A DNA stretch of 64,000 bases from Coptis chinensis (Eukaryota > Streptophyta > Magnoliopsida > Ranunculales > Ranunculaceae), in NCBI GenBank assembly GCA_015680905.1, contig CM027379.1:90047501-90111500 (forward strand). Reading direction: 5' to 3'. The notes under the pieces are model-generated. The model searched no databases. It saw nothing but the letters and a program-made list of their open reading frames with translations, and was not told where the DNA came from. Below are positions 31,884-43,045 of this stretch, one piece after another. Each line of letters begins with the position of its first letter. The first letter of the stretch is position 1. A program made the position numbers and the translations under genes.

Positions 31884-32690
31884 TACAAACAATTAAAACA
31901 CAAAATAGAACTGCACATAGTCCATTTTTACGTGAAATTTATATGGCAGAATTTAATAACTACATGCTAAAGTAAATGCAAAATCTTCTAGTGCAACTAA
32001 ATTGTTTGTCGTGTATTAGTTGTATAAACTAAAGTTTTCTAAAGCAATCAAAAACAAAATTTTTCAGAAAAAAGTTTCCAATTAGTGATGAAAAAGATAG
32101 AAGGAAATATCATATATTACTAGACTAAGAGGTGTGACTTTTTGGTAGTGGTGTTAATTTAAATACTAGACCATCCTCTATTCAAATTATTGAATATGAT
32201 ATGAGCGTGATATTAGTTTTGTGAAATCAGTTGTATGTCACGGTGTTCACGGGTCAAAAGAAAATTAACAGTTTATGATTATGTTATTTGAACTTGGCAC
32301 AATGTAGCGTCAAATATTACGTGTAAAGAGAACACAAAAGAAAATAACTAGAAAGTTTATAGATACTTACAATTGAAATAAGTTCCTTAAAACTGATTTA
32401 GTAAAGGCTATAAAGTGCTAGTAACATGCCAAGTTCTTCGGCAACTCTTCAAATTATTCGGCTACTCGGCAAATAATAGTCAAGTTTTATTTTGAAGGTT
32501 GTGAAGAAAAATAAATAAATGGACATGAGAGAATCAGGAGAGGACGTGAGGGAAAGAGAGAATATTGGAGGGAGAGAAAAGAGTGGGAAAGAGAGTCTCG
32601 AAGGAGTTGAGGAAATATATGATATATTATTATTTTTTTGGTTATTTTTTTTTCTCTTTTTATTTACAAGAAATTGGGCCTAACACCCAA
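31884..32690. other. Region upstream of the FRS fragments
   Basis: Possibly an intron or 5' region of the FRS gene, since an acceptor-like site lies at its right border on the minus strand. A purine-rich stretch spans 32510-32620. I could not identify a first exon. Confidence 0.45.
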
Positions 32691-32694
32691 TTTT

Positions 32695-33450
32695 GGAGAA
32701 AATGAAGTCTAGAGGACACGGTTTTGGTGAGTAACTCACAAGGACAAATTCTACCAATTAGTAACTCACGAACCCACGATTTCAAATTTTGTAACCCTCA
32801 AGGACAAAATAAGTTGGCCCGGTCATTTTACTTTTTTAAATGCTAGTTATACCCTTTCGTGAAAATAACCCTCAAGGACAAATGACCCGGATTTAAAATA
32901 AATATTTTCCAATTTTATCCTTTATGTTATTTTACTATGAACAATGAGTGTTCATACCTTCTGCTGGTGTATGAACAATGATTGTTCATATCAAAATAGG
33001 TGAATGTATCTTATACAATATATTGATGTATGAACATTCATGTTCATGTTCATATCCAAAGGACTGAACATTGAATGTTCATACCAAAAAAACTATGAAC
33101 ATTCAATGTTTATATCAAATCAATGTTCATACCCAAAGACTATGGACATTGAATGTTCATACCCAAAGGACCAAAGATTATGAACATCGAATGTTCATAC
33201 CCAAATTCATACTAAATACATTCAATATTCATACTAAATACACCAGGTCATTTCGTCTAGGCCGGGCCGTTAATTATTTCGCATCAGGGGATACTTGACA
33301 TTTCATCTACCCGATCCGTTTTTTATTTTGCGTCAAGAGTACACTTGAACTTTCATCTACCCGGTCTTTGAGAGTAAAAAAAATAAAAAGGTGTACTTGA
33401 GAGTTACTTTTTCGGCATTTTTGTTTTGAGAGTCACGTCCTGTTTTATTT
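32695..33450. mobile_element. Possible inverted-repeat element holding the palindromic minisatellite
   Basis: Near the left border GGTGAGTAACTCACAAGGAC resembles the reverse complement of GTACTTGAGAGTTACTTTTT near the right border (33393-33412). Both sides also share CCCGGTCATTT / CCGGGTCAT-like sequence. The repeat at 32930-33245 lies between. No target duplication could be fixed, so this is tentative. Confidence 0.35.
32930..33245. repeat. Palindromic minisatellite (GAACATTGAATGTTC core)
   Basis: Repeated, partly self-complementary cores such as GAACATTGAATGTTCATACC, GAACATTCAATGTT and GAACATCGAATGTTCATACC, with CCAAAGACTATG-type spacers, spaced about 30-40 bp apart. Spacing is irregular. 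Confidence 0.8.
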
Positions 33451-34526
33451 ATGGGGTTTTAAGTTGTAGTGTGGTGAGTGGGGTTTTTTTTTTTGTTTTT
33501 TTCACGTGATATCTATTTTTTTTTTTTATTAAGTCCGTATAAGTACATCTGTTTGATTGGGAGTGGGACTGATGGGACTGTGGAATGATACGAAATTTAA
33601 TTTAGAAAGGATTTGACGAATTTATGGGGAGTGGACGTTCTAAAGAAGTTAGGGTAGATGGGCCGGTCATGTTGTGTGAGATATACTTGAGTCGGTGAGT
33701 TGTGAGCACTCTATCAAACCAAAGTGGTGGTCAAGGCTTTTAAACTTACTCATTTTCATTTTCTTTTATCTGTGGTAAAATTGATTTTCATTTTCGAAAG
33801 TGAACTTTTGATCTCGAAGACAAAACTTAACTGTGGGAACTTTTGTAGGCGTGCGAAATTGTGCTCCAAGGTTTGGAACTTGCGACTGTATTGCTGTTCA
33901 ATTCCTAATCAATTCATGTCTTTCATTTTCGAGCAATATCTAGGCCCAAAAAACTAAAGAAACAAAGGCTAACCTTGTGAGAGAGACTGTCGGCATCTTA
34001 ATTTCGTGCCATCTGTCCTTCAATGCCATATTCTACTTTTCTCTAAAAATCACGTAGGTCCATAACTCCAAATGATCAAGTTCAAGATTTGCGGCTTTCA
34101 CAGATTTTTTAAGTTAAAATGTATAACTTTTCGTTCATTCTCTTTTTATTTTTACCTTTTTTAAGTAATTGAGTTTGCCCGGGTTGTCTCCTTGCAATCT
34201 GAACTTATCTTGTGGACATAGTCTATAGCTGAGCCGGGCCTAATCCAAGTAGAGATAATAAACTTTGGTGACATTTGATTGATTATTCATAATTCTTAGC
34301 CTTAACCTTGATTCCCTATCAATTTCTGTATTGATATGATGAGGTTATATTAATTTTTTATATGTAATAATCGTGTACTCATTGCACTTAGCAAGAACAT
34401 TTACTGGCTTAACGAAAAAATTGCCAATTACTATTTTCTATTTGAAGAACTTTCGGACCTTTTTTTAAGCTTAGGGAAGCTACTTAGTCAATAACTATTG
34501 TAAGAGGACATCCTACCAAGTATCTG
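33451..34526. other. Intergenic DNA, no gene recognised
   Basis: Contains T-runs near 33486 and 33520. An open frame of 77 codons at 33724-33957 has no recognisable motif. Nothing else supported. Confidence 0.5.
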
Positions 34527-35137
34527 ATGTGCACACAGTCCACACACAACAACTCCGCCACCTCGACTCGACTCCAAGAATACAATCACTCGCTCACTCG
34601 TCAAGATTGGTTCGACGTTAACAACTCGTCACTCAATTTCATCTCGTGACATTATCACCTACCACCCTCATCAATGCTATTATTAGCACCAGACCTTTAT
34701 CCATTGCAACACTCAAGTCATTACCATAATTACGACCTTAACCACACTCTCATCATCATTAACCACACTCTTTTTATGACAACTCAAATAACATAATATT
34801 TAGAGCTACCACACACGTGCAGCCTGTGAGGACGTGTCGCTAAGCTAAGTAGCACACATATCCATACCACCACACGTGTCCTACCAACTACTTGCTCACG
34901 ACACCTATAAAAGCCACCCATAAAACTATGTTGGTTTGATTCCAACACACTTGACTCCACCATACTTGATTCCAGTCTCACTCCAAAGTATTGGATACGT
35001 AGACATTTTCTTACTAATGAAGAACAACTATTTCTATCAACTAAAACCATCCCATTTCTTCATCTAAATTAGAGCTAAGTCATAAACACTTGGTATAATG
35101 TGTTGTTAATCTTCTAGGATAAAAATAGACATTTACA
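34527..35137 (+). repeat. 5' LTR of element F (left border approximate)
   Basis: Ends GACATTTACA two bases before the primer site. A TATA box CACCTATAAAAGCC lies near 34906. The start at TGATGTGCACACAG is chosen as a TG dinucleotide at a change in sequence character. No second LTR is available to confirm it. Confidence 0.55.
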
Positions 35138-35139
35138 TT

Positions 35140-35154
35140 TGGCATCGTCTGTGG
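35140..35154 (+). promoter_or_regulatory. Primer-binding site of element F, Tat type
   Basis: TGGCATCGTCTGTGG, one of the forms close to TGGCGCCGTCTGTGG seen at Tat-type elements. Confidence 0.75.
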
Positions 35155-35233
35155 TAGATTTCTCGAAAATCCGATAACTCACACAACTCTCTTCTCCGGT
35201 GATCAACATCCTTATCTCGATCTAACTTTCATA

Positions 35234-36546
35234 ATGGACGTTGATCTATCTCTCCCACCGCTGAACTAGCAGCTCAACTGTAGTCACTTCAAGAACAGTG
35301 CGATGCATTTAGAGCCACACATCTTGATCCACCAATCAACGGTTCTGAAGCAGAAAACCATGGTGACCATGCTCACAACCCAGCACATACTGAAACTGCT
35401 ACCGCAACAGTAGCACAACAACCTCCTACCATTACAAAACCACATGGCAGCAAAGACATGTCTCAAGTTGTTCTCCAAACACTGCAGAAGTTCAATGATT
35501 CTCTGCTAACCAAGGAAATCCAAGAAACAGTTGCACCACTGCATTTCCAGCAACCAAATTTCTCGATGTACGATAGCTCCACTTGTCCTTTCAAAAACAT
35601 CAAAAGTTTTCTACAACGTTTGACTATGTACACTCACCTTTTTGGGCTGTTATGCCATCTCTTCCCATCTACCTTCAAAGGACCCGTTCTCAAATGGTTT
35701 TTTGATCTATCTGCTGCTTCCATCGCCAATTTCTACTATTTCAAAACCATCTTCACACAAGAATTCTTCCACAATCGAGCCAAACAACTAACCATGACTA
35801 CCATCTTCAAGACTCACCAGCGACACTCTGAAACACTCGAGTCATACCTCCACTCTTCAAAAAAGCTATTTTGTCACTCGACCATACTGTCCCCGAATTG
35901 GTCACCATCATCGCCTTTCAAAAAGGCCTCACACCTACTTCTAGCCTCAGTCGATCACTGCTGAGAGGTGACCCCACCACGTTGGGTGATTTGTACAAAA
36001 AAAGTGGATAAATACATCAAAGAAAAAAATGGACTCGCGACACTCGCTGAAAGAAACGAGCTTATAGCAGCAACATCCACTCATGACACACACCCTAAGC
36101 TTCCTAGAGAACTCGATCATGAAACTTTTATCAACCACACCAAAATACTGTAGTTAGATACCCGGTCCCAGCCTTAAGTGTTCATACCTTTGAATCGATC
36201 ATTGTCATAGATTTACAATCGAATCAAGAACGCCAAATGGTTCAAACCCTAAATCTGACAAATTAAAAAACTTCATGATCATGCTTACTATCAGTTTCAT
36301 GACATCCGCTTTCATCCCACCGACCGGTGTTGCGATCTAAAGAATTACATTCAAGACTTGATCGAAAATGGCAAGTTAGGTGACTTTGTTGACCTCCCAC
36401 AAGATCCCCTCTATCGTATCTTACTGGCAAACCACAACTACTCTTGCTTACCGCCTAATCGCAGAAATTCTGCTCCCGTCCGCCGTCGTAGTCATTCACC
36501 AAGATGGCAACCCTCACGAACCCCCAGCTCCATACCACAATCATAA
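35234..36546 (+). pseudogene. gag remnant of element F
   Basis: The reading starts at ATG 35234 (MDVDLSLPPLN, then a stop). The best piece is a 168-codon frame (35461-35964) with FSMYDSSTCPF...IKSFLQR and FKGPVLKWFFDL, matching the core of plant gypsy gag (the W of the A..W segment is present). After a frameshift, KGLTPTSSLSRSLL and GDLYKKVDKYI follow. Near 36285 comes YHFHDIRFHPTDRCCDLK, a Tat-type gag zinc motif (C.FH...H....C) whose first Cys reads Tyr. ENGKLGDFV follows. Structural particle protein, non-functional. Confidence 0.8.
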
Positions 36547-36579
36547 TCGACTTCCTGCCCCAGCAGTCAACCAGGAAGA

Positions 36580-37160
36580 CGACAAAGTCATCAACACCAT
36601 CACTTATGCTGAGGAGCCCATTGCAAACTATTCCCATCGCGACAATCGTCGACAAATCGGTGATAAGAACCATTGCTTCAACCTTACTCATACCAGAGCT
36701 TCAGTCATCCCACCCAACAAAGGCCTCATCCTAGCAATACTCTACTTTATAGATGATGATCTCAACAAAATTTACACCCCACACAATGATGCACTCGTAG
36801 TCAAGCTCAAGGTCAAAGGCGTCGAGTCCAGAGAATCTTAGTCAACCCTAGAAGTTATTGCGACATCCTTTACTACAACACCTTCTAGCAACTCGGGTTG
36901 CCTGACTCTGTCTTAATCCCAATAATCGCCCCAATCTACGACTTCAATGGACTACACACCGATCCTAAAGGCGATGTCTTACTACCAGTGTCCATCACAG
37001 ATAACACAGGTTTTGAAATCACAATGAGGACCCGCTTTAGTGTCCTAGACATTCCTTCTTCCTACAATCCCATTTTAGGACAGCACTGGATCCACAACAT
37101 GAAAGCAGTTCCATCATCCCTGTACTAAGTCATTCGCTTTCCTAGTCCATGTGGCATCAT
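36580..37160 (+). pseudogene. Aspartic protease remnant of element F
   Basis: INTITYAEE begins the typical leader. PHNDALVVKLKV, ...LVNPRSYCDIL, LGLPDSVLIPI and FSVLDIPSSYNPILGQHWIH with KAVPSS follow, as in Tat proteases. The active-site loop, normally D(S/T)G, reads NPRS at about 36842, so catalysis would be lost. A stop lies at 36838 and a frameshift follows. Confidence 0.75.
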
Positions 37161-37399
37161 GTAACTTCATGGCAACCAACTGCAAGTGCAACATTGCAGC
37201 CAAATCAACTCCACCACTCCCAAAGAAACTATCTACCAGACAATATTCACTCCTCCTCCACCACTCACTCCTGCTGAATCAACTTGCGAACAAGGTCAGA
37301 TTTCAACACCCCCAGCCCCTAAGTTAAGCACTGATGTTCCAGGCATCCAGGTAAATATAGCTAGGCATAGAAACAAACCCTCGACATATATTCATTGGC

Positions 37400-38045
37400 T
37401 GTGACCTAGGCCACACCATCCATGATCAGCTTGTGAAACGGGTAAGTGATAATAAAGATGCTTTTGCTTTCTCATATACTGATATACCTGGTATAAATTC
37501 TTCAGTTGCATGCCATCGATTTAGTGATAACCCCAAATATCGACCCATCACACAACGGCCCCGCACTTTATCACTTAAATACAAACACAAGGTCCATGAC
37601 GAGATCGAACGACTGAAAATGGTTGGATTTATCAAACCTGCTGTCATGCCCCAGATGGGTAGCCAACATTGTCATTGTCCCCAAAAAGAATGGTCAAGTA
37701 TGAGTTTGTGTCGACTTCACAGACATCAATAAAACATGCCTGAAGAAGTGGGTATAATTAAACATGCCTGAAACGTGTCCTACTCCCATGTATCGATTGC
37801 CTTGTCGATCAAACTTGTGACCACGCCTTACTCTCCTTCATGGACACATATAATGAGTATAATTAGATCGAGTTTATGACTATTTAGTACCACGTACTTT
37901 CACTTTTTTTCCTAAATGGTACTTGTACTTTTTTTTCTCGCCTATTCGTACCACGAACTTTCAATTTGTTTCAATTTAGTACCTCAGTCTCTTTTCCGTC
38001 CAATTTCACTAACGGTTTCGCTAACGGTGTTAGCGAGCTCACGTG

Positions 38046-38080
<35 letters not shown>

Positions 38081-38355
38081 TAATAATCTTTAATCAATCT
38101 TAAAAATTTACGTGAACGGTGTGTTTTTTTTTTGTAATAATCTTTAATCAATCTTAAAAATTTACGTGAACGGTGTGTTTTGTTTTTGTAATAATCTTTA
38201 ATCAATCTTAAAAATTTACGTGAACAATGTTTTTTTTGGTAATAATCTTTAATCAATCTTAAAAATTAATTCTTTAAAAAAACACTATTCATTATTACAA
38301 AAAAAAAAAAAAAAACCTTTTCACGTAAATTTTGAAGATTGATTAAAGATTATTA

Positions 38356-38396
<41 letters not shown>

Positions 38397-39081
38397 GTTC
38401 ACGTAAATTTTTAGGATTGATTAAAGATACTACCAAAAAAAAAAAAAAACACTGTTCACATGAGCTCGCTAATGCCATTAGCGAAACCGTTAGTGAAATT
38501 GGACGGAAAAAAGACTGATATACTAAGTTGAAACAAATTGAGAGTTCGTGGTATGAATAGGTGAGAAAAAAAATACAGGTACCATTTAGGAAAAAAAGTG
38601 AAAGTACGTGGTACTAAATAGTCATAAACTCAATTAGATCCCACTCCACCTAGATGACTAAGAAAAGACTACTTTCATTACTGAAGAAGGTTTATTCTGC
38701 TACACCATCCTCCTATCCGGTCTCAAAAATGCCAGAGCCACATTCCAACGGTTAGTTAACACCATCTTTAATGATATGATCGGTAAAACCATAGAAGTTT
38801 ATGTTGATGATATGCTCGACAAAAACATGGAAGCCGCTGATCACATTATGCATCTACAAGTTGCATTCGATCAACTCTGTCAGTACAAAATGAAGCTCAA
38901 TCCTGCCAAATGCCTTGTCGGAGTAACTTTAGCAAAATTTATTGGATATCCTGTTTTCAAATGCAGAATCGCCAATCTTGATCAGATCAGAGCTGTAGTC
39001 GATATGGCAACTCTAACCACCAAAAAAGCAGATATAATGACTCAACGGACGAGTCGCTGTTATCAATCGATTCATCTCTAG
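37400..39081 (+). pseudogene. Reverse transcriptase remnant of element F, split by a foldback element
   Basis: Upstream of the insertion: NKDAFAFSYTDIPGI, KYRPITQRPR, VANIVIVPKKNGQV and VCVDFTDINKTC (with a frameshift). The frame reaches the D-x-x-x-x-YNQI region and is cut at 37869. It resumes at 38641 with FITEEGLFCYTILLSGLKNA, ATFQRLVNTIF and the catalytic YVDDM at 38800-38814 (both Asp present). KMKLNPAKCLVGV and FIGYPV follow. Stops and shifts make it inactive. Confidence 0.85.
37870..38631. mobile_element. Foldback element with 9-bp target duplication (Mutator-like MITE)
   Basis: Perfect 9-bp duplication AATTAGATC at 37861-37869 and 38632-38640. Outer inverted ends GAGTTTATGACTATTTAGTA and its complement extend for at least 50 bp (CGTACTTTCACTTTTTTTCC) with few mismatches. 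The arms continue inwards as inverted copies of GTTTCGCTAACGG...TTAGCGAGCTCA. The left arm then has an AT-dinucleotide run (38049-38076) and four ~54-bp copies of GTAATAATCTTTAATCAATC (starts 38080, 38134, 38188, 38239). The right arm has inverted copies of the same unit separated by A-runs. No coding. The 9-bp duplication suggests a Mutator-type transposase acted in trans. Confidence 0.92.
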
Positions 39082-40050
39082 AGCATCCAATAAATGTCAA
39101 TCTATCCTCGAGATTCTTTACAAAGGCTCCCCATACATATGGAATGACAAATGTAATTAAGTTTTCTCCAAAATCAAGACATATCTTTCTACTCCACCAG
39201 TGATCTCCACCCCCATCGGTGATGAAGATCTTTATCTCTATCTCTCCATATCCGATTTCACAATTAGTTGTAGTTATCAGAAACAACAATGGAGTAAAAA
39301 AGCCGGTCTATTTCACAAGCAAGACACTCCTGCCTACCGAACAACATTACACTCCACTATAAAAAGTTGTCTTCGCTCTCCATTATTTTGCTCAAAAATT
39401 CAGGCCATATTTTCAAGGGCGCACCATAAGAGTCGTCACATAATACCCCTTAAAATACATCTTGAATAACAAATCCAAACCAGCTCGTATCGCCAAATGG
39501 GTAGTCAAGTTAGCAGAACATGACCTCAACTTCCTGCCACTCTCAAAGCTCAAGCAATTGCAGATTTTTTAATTGACTTCCCAGCCGAAGATCCACATTG
39601 GCATCCAGAATATGAATCTCAACCGCCAAAACCCACAGAGAAAGATGTTTGGTCTATTTATGTCGACGGTTCTTACAACAATGATGACAGTGGTATCGGT
39701 GTAACATTTCACTCATCAAAGGGCTCCATCATCGAAAAATCTATTCGCATGGACTTTGCCACTTCCAACAATGAGGCAGAGTATGAAGCTCTTATCGATG
39801 GTTTACGAACCGCTCAAACTCTACAAGCTTAAAAGGTCAAGGCCTACAGTGATTCCCAGTTAGTGGTTAAGCAAATCAATGGCGAATACCTCACCAACAC
39901 TGGCAATCTCGATTGATACCTCCACTTGGCTAGTAATCTCGCCAAGTCATTCAAAAAATTCAACCTTGAGCATATTCCTTGAGATGACAACTGACATGCT
40001 GACTCTATTGCATATCTTGCCACTCAAACCAATTGCACCTTGCCTCGTAT
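39082..40050 (+). pseudogene. RNase H remnant of element F
   Basis: After a degraded connection region, the domain near 39650 reads IYVDGSYNNDDSGIG (first Asp), NNEAEYEALIDGLRTA (Glu) and AYSDSQLVVKQINGEY (second Asp), so three catalytic acids are kept. HADSIAYLATQT-like sequence follows near 39990. In-frame stops at about 39830 and 39916 break it. It would remove element RNA during copying. Confidence 0.85.
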
Positions 40051-40397
40051 TATCTTTATTGATATCTGAACAACACCAGCCTACCTTTATCAGAATGAAA
40101 TAGTTAATGCAGTATCAAATCTTCTCCTTACAATGGAAGCCGATATACAGACCTGTTAGATTAAACCCATCATCGATTACCTATAGAGCAACACCCTACC
40201 CTCTGATTCCCATCTAGCTAGAAATCTCCAACACAAAGCACGAATGTACATCCTCATCAATAATCGGCTGATTTGCAAATCTGTAGGCGGACCACACCTC
40301 CGTTGCCTCACCGCATTTTAGTCTCAGCTCATCCTAGCCGAAATTCGTGAAGGCGAATGCGGCAACCATGCAGGCAATCGATCTCTAGCTACGCTCA

Positions 40398-41669
40398 TGA
40401 TAAGCACACAAAAGTGTAGTTTAAACCAATTAATAGTATTCTACTTTTATAATAAATAAGAGTTAGTACTGTTTACGTGCTTTTGAGTATTTCAGGTCTT
40501 GAAGCTGTTTATGTGCTTAAAGATGCCATTTTGCATGGAAAATGAGACAAGATGACTGCTAGAAAAGTTCTATGTTTAAAGCCCAAGAATCAAGAAGAAA
40601 AAGCTTTTTCAAGCCTAGTCAAAACTGGGAAGTCAAAATCAATTCGGAAAGAAAAATGACAAAAAGCCATCAAAACTTCAAAAGGGCATATCTTTGGACT
40701 TGTGCCTTAGAATTGGGCCTACGTTATGTCCAAACAATTGGCTCGGAACAAGCTTTTCAATAGATCTGGCCTTGCTCTAATCAAAGTTGTAAAAATGGAT
40801 GAAAAGAGTATTGAAGTAATTTCCAGCAACATTGGCTCCTTTAGACTTAACCTAATGGACCTTGGGCTCACCTTAGAGGCCCAATGTCCCCCTTCCAGAC
40901 TTGTACACGAAAATGTAACCTAATCTTCTCCTATATAAAGAAGATTAGGACTAGCCTCCATATACCCTTGTTTTAGATTAGTATAGTTTAGTTGTTAGTT
41001 AGTCTCTAGTATAACCTTCATTAAAATACATTTAATAAAAGCTTTAGTTCATCAATTTCAATTCGTTATCTTTTTCTGTAATGTCTTATTATTATTGTTT
41101 TATTATATTGCATCCGATGACACGAGGCTAACCCCAAATAGAGGGGGTTTATGAAGCCAGGTGAGAATGATTGCTAGTTAGGATAGTGGTTGTTTAGAAT
41201 AACACTTCAAGTTCATTGTTGTGGGATTTATAGATAAATCTTATAACGGTGAACTAGAGATTAGAAACCCTACCAAAGAGATTTGTTGGGGTGCTTATCT
41301 CTCGTGCTAGCAAACCTATAATTAGAGATGATCATAGGCTTGCTAGGGATCAAAACAAGTCATTCAACGACTAATCTAATAGTTATTTGAATCACGTGGT
41401 GGATTTTCCCTTCTCTATATCTTTCACATCACTTGAATTCATTAATTAGCACATTTAATTTACTATTTTTACCACGACATTACTCTCACCATTAGTGACT
41501 AGTTTGGTTTATTCTAGATTTACTATTAAGTATGTAAGAAACAAGAGTGGATCGAACACGATTACTCTCTCTATCACATGATTAGAGAGTAGTTTAATAT
41601 CTTGATTAACATGGAATAGTAGTAGTAGAATTAGTTACTGGTTTCACATATAATATTTTATACTTATCA
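40398..41669 (+). mobile_element. Solo Athila-type LTR (E)
   Basis: 1272 bp from TGATAAGCACAC to TTATACTTATCA, inverted TGATAA/TTATCA ends. Perfect 5-bp duplication GCTCA (40393-40397, 41670-41674). A TATA box CTATATAAAGAAG lies near 40931. The body shares layout and phrases with the LTRs at 49822 and 51658 (GGGCATATCTTTGGACT, GAATTGGGCCTACGTTATGTC). No internal element region, so it probably arose by LTR-LTR recombination. Confidence 0.92.
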
Positions 41670-41701
41670 GCTCATAAAGTTATTCAACAAGGTTACTTAT
41701 T

Positions 41702-41963
41702 TTTTTTTTTTATGCTAAGTGAGTATTAAGATTTATATTAAAAGAATAAGAAGGTTACATAGGTTGGGAAAAGGGGGGAAAAATAGGAAAAGGAAGAAAA
41801 AAGTACAACAAGAGGATTTGTAACAAATTGGCGATGTAACAACCTTACTAGGTAGGCCTCTTACCTTACACCAATTTGTACAATCCCTAGTCAAATCTAA
41901 AATAGATACTTATCTTATGCTTTCCTTCCACTTATAAATCCATGATAGCTTGCCACAGTACAT
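41702..41963 (-). mobile_element. 5'-truncated LINE 3' fragment
   Basis: A T-run at its left edge is the poly(A) tail of a minus-strand insertion. The last bases on that strand (AATATAAATCTTAATACTCA) look like a plant LINE 3' end. Imperfect direct repeats flank it: AACAAGGTTACTTATT (41686-41701) and AACAAGGTCCTTATT (41964-41978). No coding region remains in 262 bp. Confidence 0.75.
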
Positions 41964-42108
41964 AACAAGGTCCTTATTAGCCATACTAGTGGTTTTTTGC
42001 AACTTCTGGTCTTACATGCACTCCGACGCTTGAAAAGCAGTAGTTTGTGGTGAGAGTTTGGTTTTGTGAATTGAAGTTCATCATAAATCTTAAGTTGGGA
42101 AAAATAGT

Positions 42109-43030
42109 TGATGACTAAAAATAAGAACTTCTTCAACTTTTTTTATTCATTGTTCTACTCTAAAGGGTATTGAAAAAAACTAGTTGTTTAGGAAGGGAAA
42201 AAACATTGAAAACATTGAAGTTGATTGAATGGATTAAAAACTTGAAAAGAGGAATAAAAAGAGGTGATTTAGTTAATAAGTCGCACTCATTTGATGTCTT
42301 CAAATGAGTGTAACTTGTTTTCTTTGGATTTAAATGACAAGAAAAGTTTAGAAACAAGTTTGATTGAAATGATAAGATTGAAAACAAGGATTGAATGCAA
42401 TGAAAGACTTGAAAATAAAAGAAAGCAATAAGATTGAATAAAAGAAAATAACAAGACAAGAAAATAAATTTGCAATAATATAAATCTATCAAGAAAGCAT
42501 GATAAAATGATCTCAATTCTTGGGTTGTCAAACCAAGAATTGGATAATGTTTTCTCTCTACACTTTTTGTTTATATACTCTTACTTTTACAATTATAGAT
42601 TTGCCCTCTTCCTCTATATTTAAGACACCTCACACACTTGCTTTTTACTTTTTCTTTTTGTTTTATACTTTTTGTTTTCCTTCTTTTTTCTTGATCAAGT
42701 TAGGGTTGAGCAAGACTATTTTGGAGCTAAGGTCATCATCGTCAGTCTTTTGAGCTAAGGACATAATCTTCAGTCTTTTGGGTTTAACTCCTTGATTGTT
42801 GACCGTTAACTTTGACTTTTCAGCATTTTCTCATATAAGCTCGAGTCTTCTTAAGAAGTGTTAATAGAGTTCCTTTTGGCGCTAAAATGCATATTTTATG
42901 ATAAGTAGTCTGAAATGGCCTGTAACCTGTAAAAGGTAGTGAAAGCTATGAGTTGTCTGTTTATTTAGTATAAGAATGGCTGTAATGTAGTAATGTAAAT
43001 GGATAAATATACACATTTGGGGTATGATCA
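42109..43030 (-). repeat. 3' LTR of element D (outer border approximate)
   Basis: On the minus strand it starts TGATCATACCCCAAATG directly after the purine tract. The other border is placed at TCATCA (42109) as the best TG...CA match. A TATA-like CTTAAATATAGAGG lies near 42620 (minus). A second copy is not in the window, so the outer border is uncertain. Confidence 0.55.
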
Positions 43031-43045
43031 ACAACCCCCAAATAA
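43031..43045 (-). promoter_or_regulatory. Polypurine tract of element D
   Basis: Plus strand ACAACCCCCAAATAA is the complement of TTATTTGGGGGTTGT, equivalent to GTTTGGGGGTGGTT before the 3' LTR of element C. Confidence 0.8.

Larger units (their letters stand above)
40051..42060 (+). pseudogene. Integrase zinc region of element F, twice interrupted
   Basis: Near 40340 ILAEIREGECGNHAGNRSL shows the HxxxxH-type start of the integrase zinc domain. It is cut at 40397 by a solo LTR and resumes at 41675 with IKLFNKVTY. A LINE fragment then cuts it, and a short stretch at 41964-42060 may carry the remaining Cys pair region, but it is too decayed to be sure. The catalytic core is not present in the window. 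Confidence 0.65.
34527..42108 (+). mobile_element. Tat-like Ty3/gypsy element F, degenerate and interrupted
   Basis: A 5' LTR (34527-35137), a Tat-type primer site, then gag, protease, reverse transcriptase, RNase H and integrase zinc region follow in the standard Ty3/gypsy order. Frameshifts and stops are frequent. Insertions in it are a foldback element (37870-38631), a solo Athila LTR (40398-41669) and a LINE fragment (41702-41963). Integrase-like reading fades near 42060, where the reversed Athila element D begins. The rest of F, including its 3' LTR, is not in the window before D and presumably lies beyond it. Confidence 0.85.

Noticed and set aside
34784..35050. 88-codon minus-strand open frame
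   Set aside because: Antisense within the LTR of element F; the TATA box and primer site support the LTR reading.
37984..38256. 90-codon minus-strand frame with repeated KDYYKKKTHRSRKFLRLI-like units
   Set aside because: Translation of the 54-bp sub-repeats of the foldback element.
42160..42531. 123-codon minus-strand open frame
   Set aside because: Phe/Leu/Ser-rich translation of T-rich LTR sequence of element D; no domain.
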